A DNA stretch of 64,000 bases from Acidobacteriota bacterium (GCA_013287135.1 JABDEK010000011.1:1-64000), one strand, 5' to 3'; numbered from the stretch's first letter, positions 17,849 to 27,489 are shown. The notes: generated from the sequence alone by a model not told the origin. Translations and numbers: made by a program.

Positions 17849-18718
17849 TCAGGCGGATGCGGCCTGATCTCGAAATTCCTTCGCGTTTGCTTGAAGATAT
17901 TGATCGATAGTCGCGGGATCGTGTCCGAGCAGGGATTTCAGCAGCCCGTCGGTCTTCGCGCCGCCACCTTGTCGGTAATATTGCTGAAGCTCGAGCAATG
18001 CCTTTACTTGCCATTCCGGCATGCCCAGTCCAAGCATCGCGTCTCGCTGCGCGGACTCAGGGATGTCCACGAAGCGGACGGTGCGCCCAGCGACTTTGGA
18101 AATTCTCTTGGCGAGTTCTTCGTTGGATACCGCTTCTGGCCCCAACAATTGGTAGGTTTTCCCGGCGTGTTCGCCTGCATATAGCGATTTCACCGCGACA
18201 ACGGCGACGTCGCCAATATCAATGTGGCTGACCTTTGCATCTCCCATAGCTTGGTAAAACGCGCCTTCCTTGCGAATGCTCGGCGCGTAAAACGCGACGA
18301 TGTTCTGCATAAAGCCATTGGGCTGCAGGATTGTGTAGCTGAGTCCTGTAGATTTGAGTTTCTCTTCGACTTTGCGATGCCAGCTCGGGAACGATTTTCC
18401 GTAATCTCCCGCGCCGAGCGCCGAATTAAGGACCACGTGTTTCACTCCGGATTCCTTGCACGCATCGATTACATTGCTTTCCAGCTCGACCAGTTGCGGA
18501 ATCGGAGAACACACGACATAGACCGCTGCCACTCCGTCCATCGCTTTGCGAAGGCTTGCCTTATCGGAAAAGTCCGCGAGCACCGCTTCACATCCCGCGG
18601 GCGCCTTTGCGGCTTCTTCCTTTGAACGGTACATGCCGCGAAATCTTGGCTCTTTTCGCGCGACTTCGTGCAGCATCGCTTTTCCAACGTTTCCACTCGC
18701 TCCAGTTATGAGAATCAT
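17849..18718 (-). CDS. NmrA-like NAD(P)-binding oxidoreductase
   Basis: About 289 residues of the atypical short-chain dehydrogenase (NmrA/QOR2-like) family. The N-terminal nucleotide motif is ITGASGNVGKAMLHEVA. Later come AVYVVCSPIPQLVELESNVI and VKHVVLNSALGAGDYG. The catalytic Tyr-x-x-x-Lys of classical SDRs is not evident, as is usual here. I start at ATG 18718, which has GGAG six bases upstream, not at ATG 18730. Such proteins sense redox state or reduce quinones and small carbonyls. It stands alone, convergent with the GABA aminotransferase, and no substrate can be named. Confidence 0.8.
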   Translation of the reverse strand: MILITGASGNVGKAMLHEVARKEPRFRGMYRSKEEAAKAPAGCEAVLADFSDKASLRKAMDGVAAVYVVCSPIPQLVELESNVIDACKESGVKHVVLNSALGAGDYGKSFPSWHRKVEEKLKSTGLSYTILQPNGFMQNIVAFYAPSIRKEGAFYQAMGDAKVSHIDIGDVAVVAVKSLYAGEHAGKTYQLLGPEAVSNEELAKRISKVAGRTVRFVDIPESAQRDAMLGLGMPEWQVKALLELQQYYRQGGGAKTDGLLKSLLGHDPATIDQYLQANAKEFRDQAASA

Positions 18719-18782
18719 TTGTCGCTCCATTCCATATTTCTACAAGAAACTCTGCGATATCGCATAATTGTTTTCAAAGGCA

Positions 18783-19808
18783 TCAGAGTAGGCCCAGGGC
18801 CGAGCGGTTTTCGCGCTGCACTTGTTTCATGGTGCAGGAGCGTGGGGATTTTTCGGGGCGCCAACGGAGGAATCTGGTGCCGTGGCGGAAGCGTCCGCCG
18901 GTGAAATGATCGAATTGAACTTCGGCGACGAGTTTGTTGTCCAGGGGCTGCCATTCCATGGAATGTTTTGTGCTCCAGCGACTTAGTCCGCCGGGGGCTT
19001 TGCCGGTGAATCCGGGGGGCTTGATCATTTTTTCGAGTTTTTTGGTCAAGGCCGGGCGATCTTCGTCGTGGATGGAAGAACAGAAGCCTACGTGGTCGAG
19101 TTTGCCTTCGCCGTTGTAGAGGCCGAGAAGCAGGGAACCGACCAAAGGCTTTTTTTCCAAGTAACGAAATCCGCCCACCACGCAATCGGCGGTTCTTTGG
19201 GTTTTAATTTTTTGCATGCCGGTGCGTTGGCCGGTTTGATAAGGCAAGTCGCCGCGTTTGGCCATGACGCCGTCGAGGCCGACGCCCATGTGGAACCATT
19301 TGCGGGCGAGGACGATGTCGTCGGTTAGGGGAGACAGGCGGACGGTACCGTCTTCCTCTAAATACTTTTTTGCGAAAGCTTCGAGAGCTTTGCGACGTTC
19401 TCGGAGAGGGAGTTTCACGAGCGATCGTCCTTTTTCGTCAACCAACAAATCAAAAACGATGAAGACGCAGGGTGTTTCCAGGCTTAATTTCAGGACGCGG
19501 CCGGCGGCGGGATGTATGCGTTGCAATAAATCGTCGAATGAAAGATTGCCGTCGATTGGGATTACGATCTCGCCATCCAGAACAAATTTATTGGCTTTCA
19601 CCTTTTTTAATGCGGCGACGAGGTCGGGGAAATATCTCGTTAACGGCTTGCCGGATTTCGACTGAAGATCAACGAGCGATCGGTCGCGGAAGGCGAGGCA
19701 GCGGAAGCCATCCCATTTGGGCTCATATTCCCAGTCGGGACCGGTGGGTAATTCGGCGGCGGGGAGCGCCTCCATGGGCGAATATTTTTTTGTCAGCGGC
19801 AAGGTCAT
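18783..19808 (-). CDS. ATP-dependent DNA ligase (LigD ligase-domain type)
   Basis: A 341-residue ATP-dependent DNA ligase. Motif I with the adenylated Lys is in EPKWDGFRCLAF (about residues 32-43). Later motifs include LDGEIVIP and FDLL, and a C-terminal OB-fold region follows (ADCVVGGFRY, VEVQFDHFTGGRFRHGT-like). ATG 19808 overlaps the stop of the polymerase gene (ATGA), so the upstream extension is not used. In bacteria this ligase works with Ku and a LigD polymerase to seal double-strand breaks by end joining. Here it is a separate polypeptide instead of part of one LigD chain. No nuclease (PE) domain is present and no Ku gene is in view. Confidence 0.88.
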   Translation of the reverse strand: MTLPLTKKYSPMEALPAAELPTGPDWEYEPKWDGFRCLAFRDRSLVDLQSKSGKPLTRYFPDLVAALKKVKANKFVLDGEIVIPIDGNLSFDDLLQRIHPAAGRVLKLSLETPCVFIVFDLLVDEKGRSLVKLPLRERRKALEAFAKKYLEEDGTVRLSPLTDDIVLARKWFHMGVGLDGVMAKRGDLPYQTGQRTGMQKIKTQRTADCVVGGFRYLEKKPLVGSLLLGLYNGEGKLDHVGFCSSIHDEDRPALTKKLEKMIKPPGFTGKAPGGLSRWSTKHSMEWQPLDNKLVAEVQFDHFTGGRFRHGTRFLRWRPEKSPRSCTMKQVQRENRSALGLL

Positions 19809-20785
19809 AGGAATTTTCCCAGGTTCACTCTGCCGCGTTCGGCTAGCAAAGGCTTCCACAGGTCGCCGATTTTGCGCAGGCGTTGGGGAACGTTCAGCAT
19901 GGTGAAATCCGTCATGCGGACGCCGTGCTCCACTTCTTCCCAGGTCAGCGGAGTGGAGACCGTAGCTTCGGGTCTGGGCCGCACGGAGTAAACCGAGGCG
20001 AGCGTTCTGTTCCAGGCATTTTGATTGTAGTCGGCCAGGACGCGCTTGGCCGGACGCTTGGCGATGCGATATTCAGCGGTAATAATTTTCGAATTGCGCA
20101 GGGCCATCTCTTTTGAGAATTCTTTGGCGAAAGCCCACACCTGTTTCTGCGCAGGGCCGCGCACGATGGGGACATACACGTGGATGCCGCGCGATCCGGT
20201 GGTTTTTGCGTAACTTTTTATTTTTAGTGAGGCCAGAGCATCGCGGACGATTAGTGCCGTTTCCAAGACCTGGTCGAAAGTGGCTCCTTCGGTGGGGTCC
20301 AAATCAAAATGAAGGTAGTCGGGGCGGTCCGCATCGTCACAGCGTGCGTACCACGGATTTAAATCGATGCAACCGAGATTCACGACCCAGAGAAGCGAAG
20401 AGAGATGGTTGATGACGGGGAAGTCGATCACGTTGCCAGAATGATGTTCGATGGAACAGATCGGAATTGATGGAGGGCGCGGCGAGGGCGCGCGTTTCAT
20501 GAAGAAGAATTCTCCGGAGATTCCGTTGGGATAACGCTTCATTACCATGGCGCGGTTTTTCAAGTGGGGAAGGAGCCAGGGCGAGATGTCGAGATAATAC
20601 TGGAGGAGGTCGCGCTTGGTTAGTTTTAGCTGGGGCCAGAAGATTTTTTGCAGGTTCGTGAGTCGTACGGGGCCGCCTTCTAAGGTTAGTTCGGCTTCGT
20701 TGACGCCCGTCGGAATGGCGGCGGCGCGTTTCGAACTGGGGCGATTCGCGTTCGGCTGTCTTTGACTGGGCTTCGTTTTGCGCAT
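19805..20785 (-). CDS. NHEJ DNA polymerase domain protein (LigD PolDom, primase-polymerase family)
   Basis: A 326-residue archaeo-eukaryotic primase-type polymerase. Typical features: LTNLQKIFWPQLKLTKRDLLQYY near the start, HFDLDP with the metal-binding Asp pair, and the TTGSRGIHVYVPI motif. LigD polymerase domains add a few nucleotides, often ribonucleotides, at broken ends before ligation. The gene overlaps the ligase gene by four bases, so equal production of the two partners is likely. The basic, disordered N-terminus of about 25 residues could aid DNA binding. Confident at family level. Confidence 0.9.
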   Translation of the reverse strand: MRKTKPSQRQPNANRPSSKRAAAIPTGVNEAELTLEGGPVRLTNLQKIFWPQLKLTKRDLLQYYLDISPWLLPHLKNRAMVMKRYPNGISGEFFFMKRAPSPRPPSIPICSIEHHSGNVIDFPVINHLSSLLWVVNLGCIDLNPWYARCDDADRPDYLHFDLDPTEGATFDQVLETALIVRDALASLKIKSYAKTTGSRGIHVYVPIVRGPAQKQVWAFAKEFSKEMALRNSKIITAEYRIAKRPAKRVLADYNQNAWNRTLASVYSVRPRPEATVSTPLTWEEVEHGVRMTDFTMLNVPQRLRKIGDLWKPLLAERGRVNLGKFL

Positions 20786-20819
20786 TTTTTAAAGCTCGAT
20801 GTTGCCAACTGCGCCTGCT

Positions 20820-23630
20820 CTATTCGTAGCGCAGGGCGACTAGCGGGTCGACGCGGGTGGCGCGGCGCGCAGGGATGTAGCAGGCGGCTAGGGCGACCAG
20901 GCACAACAGGGCGGCGACGGCGGCGATGGTTAGCGGGTCGTTGGCGTGCACGCCGTAGAGCATCGAAGCGAGGTAGCGGGTGACGGCCAACGCTATGGCG
21001 ACACCTGTTACGGCGCCAACGAAGGCGAGCGTCAAGCCCTGTTTAACGACTAGGCGCAGGACGTCACGTTCTTGCGCTCCCAGGGCCATGCGGATACCGA
21101 TTTCGCGGGTGCGGCGAGAGACATCGTAGGACAGCAGGCCGTAAAGGCCGACACAGGCGAGCGCAAGCGCGAGCAAAGCGAAGAAGGCGGATAGGCGCGC
21201 GATCAGGCGTTCCTGGAATAGCAGGCGGTCGATCTGCTCGGATTCGCTGGTGGTGTGAAAGATTGGGATGTTGGCGTTCAGGTCAGCGACGACGCGACGG
21301 ATTGCGGGAAGCAAGGCCTGCGGGTCAGCTGCAGTGCGCACTTCAAAGGATGCGGGCATGCCGCTTTGCGGAATGTACATGGTGGCGGTGATTTCCTGGC
21401 GCAAAGCACTGTATTTGGCGTCGCGAACCACGCCGACGATTTCGTAGCCCGAACTTTTGGGGCCGACATTTTCACCGCCGGCTGATTGCCCAAATTGTTT
21501 TCCCAGCGGATTTTCTTTGTCGAGATATTTCGCGACGAAAGCTTGATTCACGATTGCGGGCGTGGGCGCGGAACTGGAATCGGCGTCACGGTTCGAGGCT
21601 GCGATGGCGTAATCGGAAGCAGTAAAACCGCGGCCTCCGTAGAGCGGGATTTGCATGGTGCGGAAGAAGTCGGGACCGACGGGCAAGATATTCGCTTCGG
21701 ACTCCCGGTCTTCAGGCGTTCCGGGCCAATGGAAACCGGTGATCATCAGGGCGCCGCTGAGGAGCGGGACTGACGAAAAGCTTGCAGACTTCACGCCCGG
21801 CGTTTCAGAAAGGCGGCCTTGCAGGTCGCGATAGAAACTATCGATCTGCGTGTCTTTATAACCAGCGATGGATGGGTCGATTTCAAAAATAATCAGGTTG
21901 TGGGAATCGAAGCCGACGTCGATGCTGCGCAAATTCCGAAGAGTGCGAACGAGCAATCCGGCGCCAACGAGCACGACGATCGCGAGCGCTACTTGCGCTA
22001 CCACGAGCGCGTTGCCGACGCTGAACCATCGGCCTCCGTCCTGGGCTACGCTGGCCGAGACGCCGAAGCCTTCCTTTAGAGTTGGGGTTAAATCAATTCG
22101 CGCGCTGCGAAAAGCGGGGGCCATGCCGAAAATAATTCCGGTGAGAAGAGAAATCGCGGCGGTGAAGGCGAGGACGCGCATGTCCAGGCCTGCGGCGAAT
22201 CCGAGCGCACGAGTCTGATTGTTGGATACGAACGACACGATCAGGTGCGCGCCCCAATAGGCGAAGAAAATTCCCAAGGCTCCGCCTGCTGCCGAGAGCA
22301 TCAAGCTTTCGGTTAGGAGTTGGCGAATGATGCGCGTTCGGCCTGCTCCCAGTGCCAAGCGCACAGCCATTTCTTTTCGCCGGGCTGAGGAACGCGCAAG
22401 CATCAGGCCGGCGACGTTGGCGCAAGCGATCAGCAAAATAATTCCTACGGCGAGCATCAGGACATAGAGCGGCTGAGCGTAGCGGCTGCTTGTGCCGTTT
22501 AATCCAGAGTGCGCGGGCACGACAGTGAGAGTTGGTTCGTCGGCTGGAGTGGATAAGGTGCGTACCTCTGCTTCGGCTGGAGGGGCATTCAGCGTTTGGC
22601 CCTTTGCAGCATTCGGCGACGGGGTTGGAGGCGGCAGCTGGATATTTCCCAGAGGTTTTTTCCCCGGGGGCAGAGGCATCGCCTTGAAAGCCATGTCCGG
22701 ACCCGCAGAAGGGCCGCCCGGACCTGGGCCGGGGCCGATCGGAATTGAGCCGCGGAGAGGAGACGTCCCGAGTCCGGCATCAAACATCGGCACAGCGCCG
22801 TGAATCATTTCGTTGCGGAAAATTCCGCTGAGTATTGCTTGCGCTTGTGGCGCGGGAATTTCCGGTTTCAGCCGGCCGATAATTGTGAGCCACCAGAACG
22901 CGACGTTACTTTGGCGATGATCCCAACGCGCGGGGTTGGTGATTCGTTGTGTGTCGGCGAGCGGAAGCCAAATGTCGTAGTCGCTTCCGGGAGTAATGCC
23001 GGTGAAACGTTGTTCGGCTACGCCGACGATGGTGAAAGGAACGTCGTTCAACTGAATGGTGCGACCAATTACATCGCGTGAGCCGCCGAACGCACTCTGC
23101 CAGTAGCCATAATTGAGAACAGCGACAGAGGCTGCGGATGGCTGATCGTCACTGGGCTCTAGCACGCGGCCCAGGGACGATTTGACTCCCAGCGCACGGA
23201 AAAAATCACCGGAGACGACCTGGCCGCTGATGACGCTGGCAGGACCATTGCCGGTGAGATCGAGGCGGCCAGTGTTGGAGAAAGCGGCGGCTCCCGAAAA
23301 GACATTTGCCTTTTCAATCTCGCGGAAAACAGGCTCGGAAAACGAGCAGCCTGACGGATTGGAAGCGCCAAAACGCATGTCGGTGGCGCAATCGCCGGAG
23401 GACAAGTAACCGTGAATTTTGGGGGCCTTGTGCGCGCTCCATCGCAGGACAACTAATTGCGCCGGGTTGTTCACGGGGAGGGAGCGCAACATGACCGCGT
23501 CAATGAGGCTGAAAATTGCGGTGTTGGCGCCAATGCCGAGGGCCAACGTGAGAATGGCGATGGCGGTGAATACAGGGGATTTCGCCAGCATGCGAAGGCC
23601 GTAACGCAGATCCTGCAGAAGCGTTTTCAT
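20820..23630 (-). CDS. ADOP-type FtsX/MacB-like ABC transporter permease
   Basis: A 936-residue protein of the acidobacterial duplicated orphan permease type. A short leader ([15 protein letters not shown]) precedes the first helix ([20 protein letters not shown]). A MacB periplasmic core domain follows, then an FtsX domain ([20 protein letters not shown]), a second core domain and a final FtsX domain ([20 protein letters not shown]) ending in [13 protein letters not shown] 23630 is preferred because AGGTG precedes it. No ATPase gene is adjacent, as is normal for this orphan class. An unusual Pro/Gly-rich insert of about 60 residues lies in the first periplasmic domain. The function is not established; roles in export or envelope stress are guesses. 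Confidence 0.88.
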   Translation of the reverse strand: MKTLLQDLRYGLRMLAKSPVFTAIAILTLALGIGANTAIFSLIDAVMLRSLPVNNPAQLVVLRWSAHKAPKIHGYLSSGDCATDMRFGASNPSGCSFSEPVFREIEKANVFSGAAAFSNTGRLDLTGNGPASVISGQVVSGDFFRALGVKSSLGRVLEPSDDQPSAASVAVLNYGYWQSAFGGSRDVIGRTIQLNDVPFTIVGVAEQRFTGITPGSDYDIWLPLADTQRITNPARWDHRQSNVAFWWLTIIGRLKPEIPAPQAQAILSGIFRNEMIHGAVPMFDAGLGTSPLRGSIPIGPGPGPGGPSAGPDMAFKAMPLPPGKKPLGNIQLPPPTPSPNAAKGQTLNAPPAEAEVRTLSTPADEPTLTVVPAHSGLNGTSSRYAQPLYVLMLAVGIILLIACANVAGLMLARSSARRKEMAVRLALGAGRTRIIRQLLTESLMLSAAGGALGIFFAYWGAHLIVSFVSNNQTRALGFAAGLDMRVLAFTAAISLLTGIIFGMAPAFRSARIDLTPTLKEGFGVSASVAQDGGRWFSVGNALVVAQVALAIVVLVGAGLLVRTLRNLRSIDVGFDSHNLIIFEIDPSIAGYKDTQIDSFYRDLQGRLSETPGVKSASFSSVPLLSGALMITGFHWPGTPEDRESEANILPVGPDFFRTMQIPLYGGRGFTASDYAIAASNRDADSSSAPTPAIVNQAFVAKYLDKENPLGKQFGQSAGGENVGPKSSGYEIVGVVRDAKYSALRQEITATMYIPQSGMPASFEVRTAADPQALLPAIRRVVADLNANIPIFHTTSESEQIDRLLFQERLIARLSAFFALLALALACVGLYGLLSYDVSRRTREIGIRMALGAQERDVLRLVVKQGLTLAFVGAVTGVAIALAVTRYLASMLYGVHANDPLTIAAVAALLCLVALAACYIPARRATRVDPLVALRYE

Positions 23631-23763
23631 GGTCGCACCTCGGAAAGCAGCCTTGGACAGAGATATCATATTCACGGCCGGTTCAGCCAACCTATGTAAC
23701 CTGTAGACGCGGAGATTGTAAAACGGATAGCGGTTTGGGTGGCCATGGTCCCAGCCGCCACGT

Positions 23764-24699
23764 TCATCTGGAAGATTTGGCAGATGTGCGAGAGGGGAAG
23801 AGGAGGGAGGCAGCGATTGTGGCGGCCAGGATTGTGGCGATAACGGCCAAGGAAATTAAGGAGGGGATAGAAAAGTGGTCGCCGAGGACCATTTTTGTGC
23901 CGACGAAAATTATTATGGCGGCCAGGCCCTGATGGAGGAAGCGGAAGCGGGGAAGGATGTCGGCGAGGGCGAAGTACAGGGCGCGGAGGCCGAGGATGGC
24001 GAAAACGTTTGAGGAATAGACGATGAAGGTATCGCGCGTGATGGCCAGGACGGCGGGGACGGAGTCTACGGCGAAAATAATATCCATGGCTTCCAGGGCG
24101 ACTAGCGCGAGAAGCAAAGGCGTGGCACTCCATTTTCCATTTTTGCGGACCAGGAATTTTTGGCCTTCGAATTCATTTAGGACCGGGAAAAGTCGGCGCG
24201 TGATGCGAACCAGCCAAGTATTTTCGGGGTGGAGTTCGCGTTTTCGCGGAAGAAGCATTCTAAGGCCAGTGAAAAAGAGGATGGCGCCGAAGAAGTAGAC
24301 GATAGGATGAAATTTTTGGAGGAGCGTGATGCCTGTGAGAACGAAAACGGCTCTTAAGACCAGGGCGCCGGCGATGCCGTAGTAAAGGACGCGATGTTGC
24401 AAAGCGGAAGGAATATTGAAGGCCCGGAAAATCAGGAGGAAAACGAAAATATTGTCCATGCTCAACGATTTTTCTACCAAGTACGCGGTGAGGAATTCTG
24501 TCCCGGCTTGAGGGCCGCGATCAAAGTAAACCCAAAGATTGAAAAGCAGGGCGATGCTGATCCAAGCGGCGCTTTCGATTAAGGCTTCTTTTAGGCCGAT
24601 GGTGTGAGGGCGGCGATGGAGGATGCCGAGGTCGAGACCCAGTGCGATGATTATTGCTGCGCCGAAAATTATCCAGATGTGTAGAGGGGTTCCCAGCAT
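23764..24699 (-). CDS. TerC/Alx family integral membrane protein
   Basis: A 311-residue polytopic membrane protein with about nine hydrophobic segments and the TerC-family acidic motifs within helices: [16 protein letters not shown] and [15 protein letters not shown]. Members have been linked to manganese or calcium export and tellurite resistance. The conserved Asp residues in these two motifs would form the ion path. The gene has no operon partner. I searched the upstream region for a manganese-type riboswitch pattern and saw none. Family assignment is secure; the transported ion is not. Confidence 0.9.
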   Translation of the reverse strand: MLGTPLHIWIIFGAAIIIALGLDLGILHRRPHTIGLKEALIESAAWISIALLFNLWVYFDRGPQAGTEFLTAYLVEKSLSMDNIFVFLLIFRAFNIPSALQHRVLYYGIAGALVLRAVFVLTGITLLQKFHPIVYFFGAILFFTGLRMLLPRKRELHPENTWLVRITRRLFPVLNEFEGQKFLVRKNGKWSATPLLLALVALEAMDIIFAVDSVPAVLAITRDTFIVYSSNVFAILGLRALYFALADILPRFRFLHQGLAAIIIFVGTKMVLGDHFSIPSLISLAVIATILAATIAASLLFPSRTSAKSSR

Positions 24700-24938
24700 G
24701 TGTGACTAGGGCACCGGTGTTCGGAGAAGTCTAACCTGCCGCGCGGCTAGGGAAAAAGCTGAATGTTTTCCGGCGTGTGAGCGATCTCAGTTTTTTGACG
24801 AACGCCGCCGCAACATGCCTGGGAGTTTCTCTAAAATACGGTTGGATATGTGGGAGCTCTTAGCAGGCTGGGCTGCCCTAATCTACTTTAGTTGTGGCAG
24901 CATTAAGGGTCTTTAATAAATATCGTGGAGGAAATGGG

Positions 24939-24952
24939 GGGGACGACGAGAC
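24939..24952 (-). repeat. short fragment matching the tRNA-Asp acceptor-end repeat
   Basis: The 14 bases GGGGACGACGAGAC are identical to the start of the 43-bp tRNA-Asp-derived repeat at 27231 and 45382. The rest of the repeat is absent. It lies between the TerC and DUF1801 genes and may be a remnant of an earlier insertion. Confidence 0.4.
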
Positions 24953-24973
24953 GTCATACCCGGAGAGCCGGGA

Positions 24974-25363
24974 TTATTTCTTCTTGGCTGACCGTTGAGC
25001 GCGCACTGCGGAGTTGGCCGCCACCGCGGCACGGATAAGATTCTTCAGAGCACGCGCATTAATCCTATCGCCTTGGAAAAAATCGATTGCTCGCCAAGCG
25101 TTGCCTCCGAGGCCCGCGTTGAAGAGCTTGTCAGGATCTGGGAGGCTCGCCCCGTGGGAAAAGGTAAGCTTCACCTTATCTTTGTGGGCGTTGGCGACTG
25201 CGATTATTCCATCGTGAGACCACACTGGGCTTCCCATCCACTTCCATTCCTCGATTATCTCCCGGTCGGCCTCAAGAATGCTCTTGCGGATGCTGGCTAA
25301 CGTTTTGCCACGCCAGTCTGTGAGTCCTGCAATCAGTTGGTCAATACGTTCCGATGGATTCAT
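24974..25363 (-). CDS. DUF1801 domain protein
   Basis: A 129-residue cytoplasmic protein of the DUF1801 (YdhG-like) family. The recognisable core is REIIEEWKWMGSPVWSHDGI followed by HKDKVKLTFSHGASLPDP and the terminal AWRAIDFF. Members are small, single-domain and functionally undefined, often found near stress or xenobiotic genes. A Lys/Arg-rich tail (RAQRSAKKK) closes the protein. It lies just downstream of a small membrane protein gene in the same direction. Confidence 0.75.
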   Translation of the reverse strand: MNPSERIDQLIAGLTDWRGKTLASIRKSILEADREIIEEWKWMGSPVWSHDGIIAVANAHKDKVKLTFSHGASLPDPDKLFNAGLGGNAWRAIDFFQGDRINARALKNLIRAAVAANSAVRAQRSAKKK

Positions 25364-25370
25364 TGGATCT

Positions 25371-25622
25371 TTATGCCTCCAATTCTTGTCCCGTTTTCAT
25401 GCCAGTAGTCTTATTGGCCGATCCCTTCGAAACAAGTCGTCGAAGGACATGGCCTTTCCACATGCAAAGTCCCGAAAGAACAAGTACAGGAACGAAGACA
25501 AACCGAGTAGCGGGCGCGTAGTTTGGAATTTGTTCGAACGGACTATAAATATAACCGAGTATGGGAATTGCCAAGACGATGTGAATCCAGCGAAAAAACG
25601 AACGTTTGGTGGCTTCTTTCAT
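25371..25622 (-). CDS. small two-helix membrane protein of unknown function
   Basis: An 83-residue protein with two hydrophobic segments (WIHIVLAIPILGYIY and FVFVPVLVLSGLCMW) and a charged C-terminus. ATG 25622 is chosen because GGAGG sits 11 bases upstream; the ATG at 25640 would lie over that ribosome site. I do not recognise a named family, though similar short proteins are common in Acidobacteriota and Bacteroidota. It lies between the SRPBCC gene and the DUF1801 gene, same strand. Confidence 0.6.
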   Translation of the reverse strand: MKEATKRSFFRWIHIVLAIPILGYIYSPFEQIPNYAPATRFVFVPVLVLSGLCMWKGHVLRRLVSKGSANKTTGMKTGQELEA

Positions 25623-25661
25623 GATTAATTTGTCCTCCATTCGTCGGTGATACCCTATCAT

Positions 25662-26204
25662 TTACTCGGGCCTAGCTTTGAATTGTGGCGTTTCGATACC
25701 GAACTGCTTGGCGTACTCCGCGTTCAGCCGCTGCCAGCCCGGGAACTTCATCGCCTCACCACCGACGATGCGTCCAATCGGCTCACCCGCGAGGAGCTGC
25801 TCAAGGACGTCGAAGCAGATGTGCCAGCCCGCGGTGCCCCACGAGATGAAGCGGCGATCGATGTTGTGCCACAGCGTCAGGCGCGTGCCGCCGCCAAAGG
25901 CCTCGAGTTCCCAGCGGGTATCGTTGTACTCAAGTCTCTTGGGAGCGTCGGCTCGCGTCACTCTTGTTTCCAGCGGCGTGGGCGTTCCCACCCAGGTAAG
26001 TTTCACCGTTCCAACCGTACCCAGGCCCCCATCGACGTCGAAGGGCGCCCACTCGTGCAAATGCGCCGGGTCGGTAAGAGCCTGCCAGACTTTTTCCGGC
26101 GAGTGGCGCAGTTGTCTGACGAGAATGAGCGTCCACGTCTCTCCGTCCTTTCGTACCTGCGCTCCGCTGGCCGGACCCGGTGCGTACTGTTTGCGGTCGG
26201 TCAT
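25662..26204 (-). CDS. SRPBCC / AHSA1-type protein
   Basis: A 180-residue START-like (SRPBCC) fold protein. The AHSA1 pattern is LVRQLRHSPEKVWQALTDPAHLHEWAPF (about residues 28-55, visible in pieces), with a later GGTRLTLWHN strand and WHICFDVLEQLLAG helix. Such proteins bind small hydrophobic ligands. They very often pair with an ArsR regulator and a VOC protein, as here: ArsR, VOC and SRPBCC follow in order on the minus strand within about 1.3 kb. The ligand is unknown. Confidence 0.82.
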   Translation of the reverse strand: MTDRKQYAPGPASGAQVRKDGETWTLILVRQLRHSPEKVWQALTDPAHLHEWAPFDVDGGLGTVGTVKLTWVGTPTPLETRVTRADAPKRLEYNDTRWELEAFGGGTRLTLWHNIDRRFISWGTAGWHICFDVLEQLLAGEPIGRIVGGEAMKFPGWQRLNAEYAKQFGIETPQFKARPE

Positions 26205-26216
26205 CTATCTTCATCC

Positions 26217-26614
26217 TTAGCGGGAATAGCGTGCCAGCTGGGTGAGCTGAATAAGGTTGCCGCAGGTGTCCTTCAGCATCGCAATGGTCGAGCCAGTCAC
26301 GTCGGTGGGCGGCATCGTAAACTCGGCGCCGCGGGCCTTGATCCGCTCGTAGTCGCCTTGACGTCGTCGGTGGAGAACATGGCCGCGGGGCCGCCCAGTT
26401 GAAACGTCGCCTGCTGGCACGCTTTGGCTGCGGGTTGGTCGTTCAGCGCCAGCTGCAGCTCGGTGCCGTCCGGCTCCTCAGGCGAGGCCACCGTCAGCCA
26501 ACGAAATGGGCCCTGACTGAAATCGGCCTTCTTGGCAAAGCCCAGTACCTCGGTATAGAAGCGCAGGGCCTTATCCTGGTCGTCCACGTATACGCTGGTC
26601 ATTTTAATTCTCAT
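26217..26614 (-). pseudogene. VOC/glyoxalase-like protein, broken by a one-base deletion
   Basis: The first about 87 residues (RIKMTSVYVDDQDKALRFY through AAMFSTDDVKA) and the last about 45 (DYERIKARGAEFTMPPTD through LIQLTQLARYSR) read as one VOC-superfamily protein but lie in different frames. The switch is at about 26353-26357, where GCGACTACG stands where GCGGACTACG would restore the frame. The start overlaps the ArsR stop by ATGA, so coupling is intact. Intact relatives are small dioxygenase/lyase-fold proteins binding a metal or drug-like ligand. Either a recent mutation or a sequencing error explains it. Confidence 0.78.
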
Positions 26615-26994
26615 TTCGTTTCTCCTCTGTCACATTCGCGGTTTGGGCCGCCTCGTCTTCTCCTTGTCTTCCTTTGCGTTGGTGTTGACTGTTCCATGCG
26701 GTCGAGGTGGCGTTCGAGAGCATCCAGGTGAGCGGACCAGAACCGACGGAACCGAGCCAGCCAGGCATCCACCTCCCGAAATGGTTCAGGTTTCAGCCGG
26801 TAGAGACGGCGCTGTGCATCCACCGTGGATTCCACGAAACCGGCCTCGCGCAGCACTCGCAGGTGCTTTGACACGGTCGGCTGCGTCATACGTAGCTGAC
26901 GCTCGATCTCTCCCACCGACTGTTGTGAGGAGACCAGTAGGCCCAATATCGCGCGGCGGTTCGGCTCCGCAATGATTTCGAATACAGATTCCAT
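26611..26994 (-). CDS. ArsR-family winged-helix regulator
   Basis: A 127-residue repressor. The winged helix shows EIIAEPNRRAILGLLVSSQQ, then SVGEIERQLRMTQPTVSKHL with the recognition helix, and GFVESTVDAQRRLYRL as the wing. No Cys metal-binding motif is seen, so it belongs to the SdpR-like group that pairs with SRPBCC/VOC proteins, not to the arsenic sensors. ATG 26994 follows AAGGGA closely. The C-terminus is very basic (RKTRRRRGG). It heads the three-gene operon and probably represses it. Confidence 0.85.
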   Translation of the reverse strand: MESVFEIIAEPNRRAILGLLVSSQQSVGEIERQLRMTQPTVSKHLRVLREAGFVESTVDAQRRLYRLKPEPFREVDAWLARFRRFWSAHLDALERHLDRMEQSTPTQRKTRRRRGGPNRECDRGETK

Positions 26995-27000
26995 TCCCTT

Positions 27001-27030
27001 GATATACTCCACAGAGCATATACGTGTCAA
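27001..27030 (-). promoter_or_regulatory. sigma-70-like promoter of the ArsR operon with direct-repeat operator
   Basis: On the minus strand, TTGACA (27030-27025), an 18-base spacer and TATATC (27006-27001). The sequence TATATGC occurs twice around the -35 box, a likely ArsR binding site. With these boxes the transcript would start at or next to the ArsR ATG, leaving no room for a normal leader. Confidence 0.5.
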
Positions 27031-27228
27031 GGCATATAAAGACAGGAGCCCAGACAACGGTTCTAGTCGGCGTGCGGGGATGCACCGTCTGATGCTTTCT
27101 GGCCGGGTGCGATTCAAAACGTTGCGCGCTCCGGCCGCCCTGGGGATGAACGCAACAGTGCAGTGACTTTTGTGGGTTGAGTTGTGGATTGAAGCTGTAT
27201 GAACCAATCATTCCCAAGTGGTTTGTGA

Positions 27229-27271
27229 GCGGGGACGACGAGACTCGAACTCGCGACCTCTGCCGTGACAG
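27229..27271 (-). repeat. att-like repeat A: tRNA-Asp 3' half
   Basis: 43 bases identical to repeat B at 45380. Read on the minus strand this is the 3' half of a tRNA: anticodon loop CTGTCAC (anticodon GTC, Asp), variable loop, T-arm GCGAG-TTCGAGT-CTCGT and acceptor CGTCCCC. The 5' half is missing and flanking bases cannot pair to rebuild it, so this is not a functional tRNA. It is a typical integrase target remnant and marks the left edge of the island. In this copy the CCA is lost (GCTCA instead). Confidence 0.8.
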
Positions 27272-27489
27272 GCGGTATGCGCACGGCCTACGCAGAATCA
27301 GAAGGTTAGGCGTGCGGTAGTCGGCGACCGTTGGCTTTGTTGCGCTGCATTGGAAATTTTGTGCAACGGGTTGTATAACGCTAATGGGTGTAAACAGTCA
27401 CCCACTGTCGTCGAAGACTGCGATAGATCGGCTTCCCATTCGGCGTGCGTCATTACTCCGACCTTAAACACCCGCGGCCGCGACTCAAA

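Noticed and set aside
24700-24973. Manganese riboswitch upstream of the TerC gene
   Set aside because: I could not find the conserved loop sequences of the yybP-ykoY type on the minus strand of this region.
27229-27310. A complete tRNA-Asp gene at repeat A
   Set aside because: Only the 3' half is present. The bases on the other side of the anticodon loop cannot form the anticodon, D or acceptor stems. The same holds for repeats B and C.
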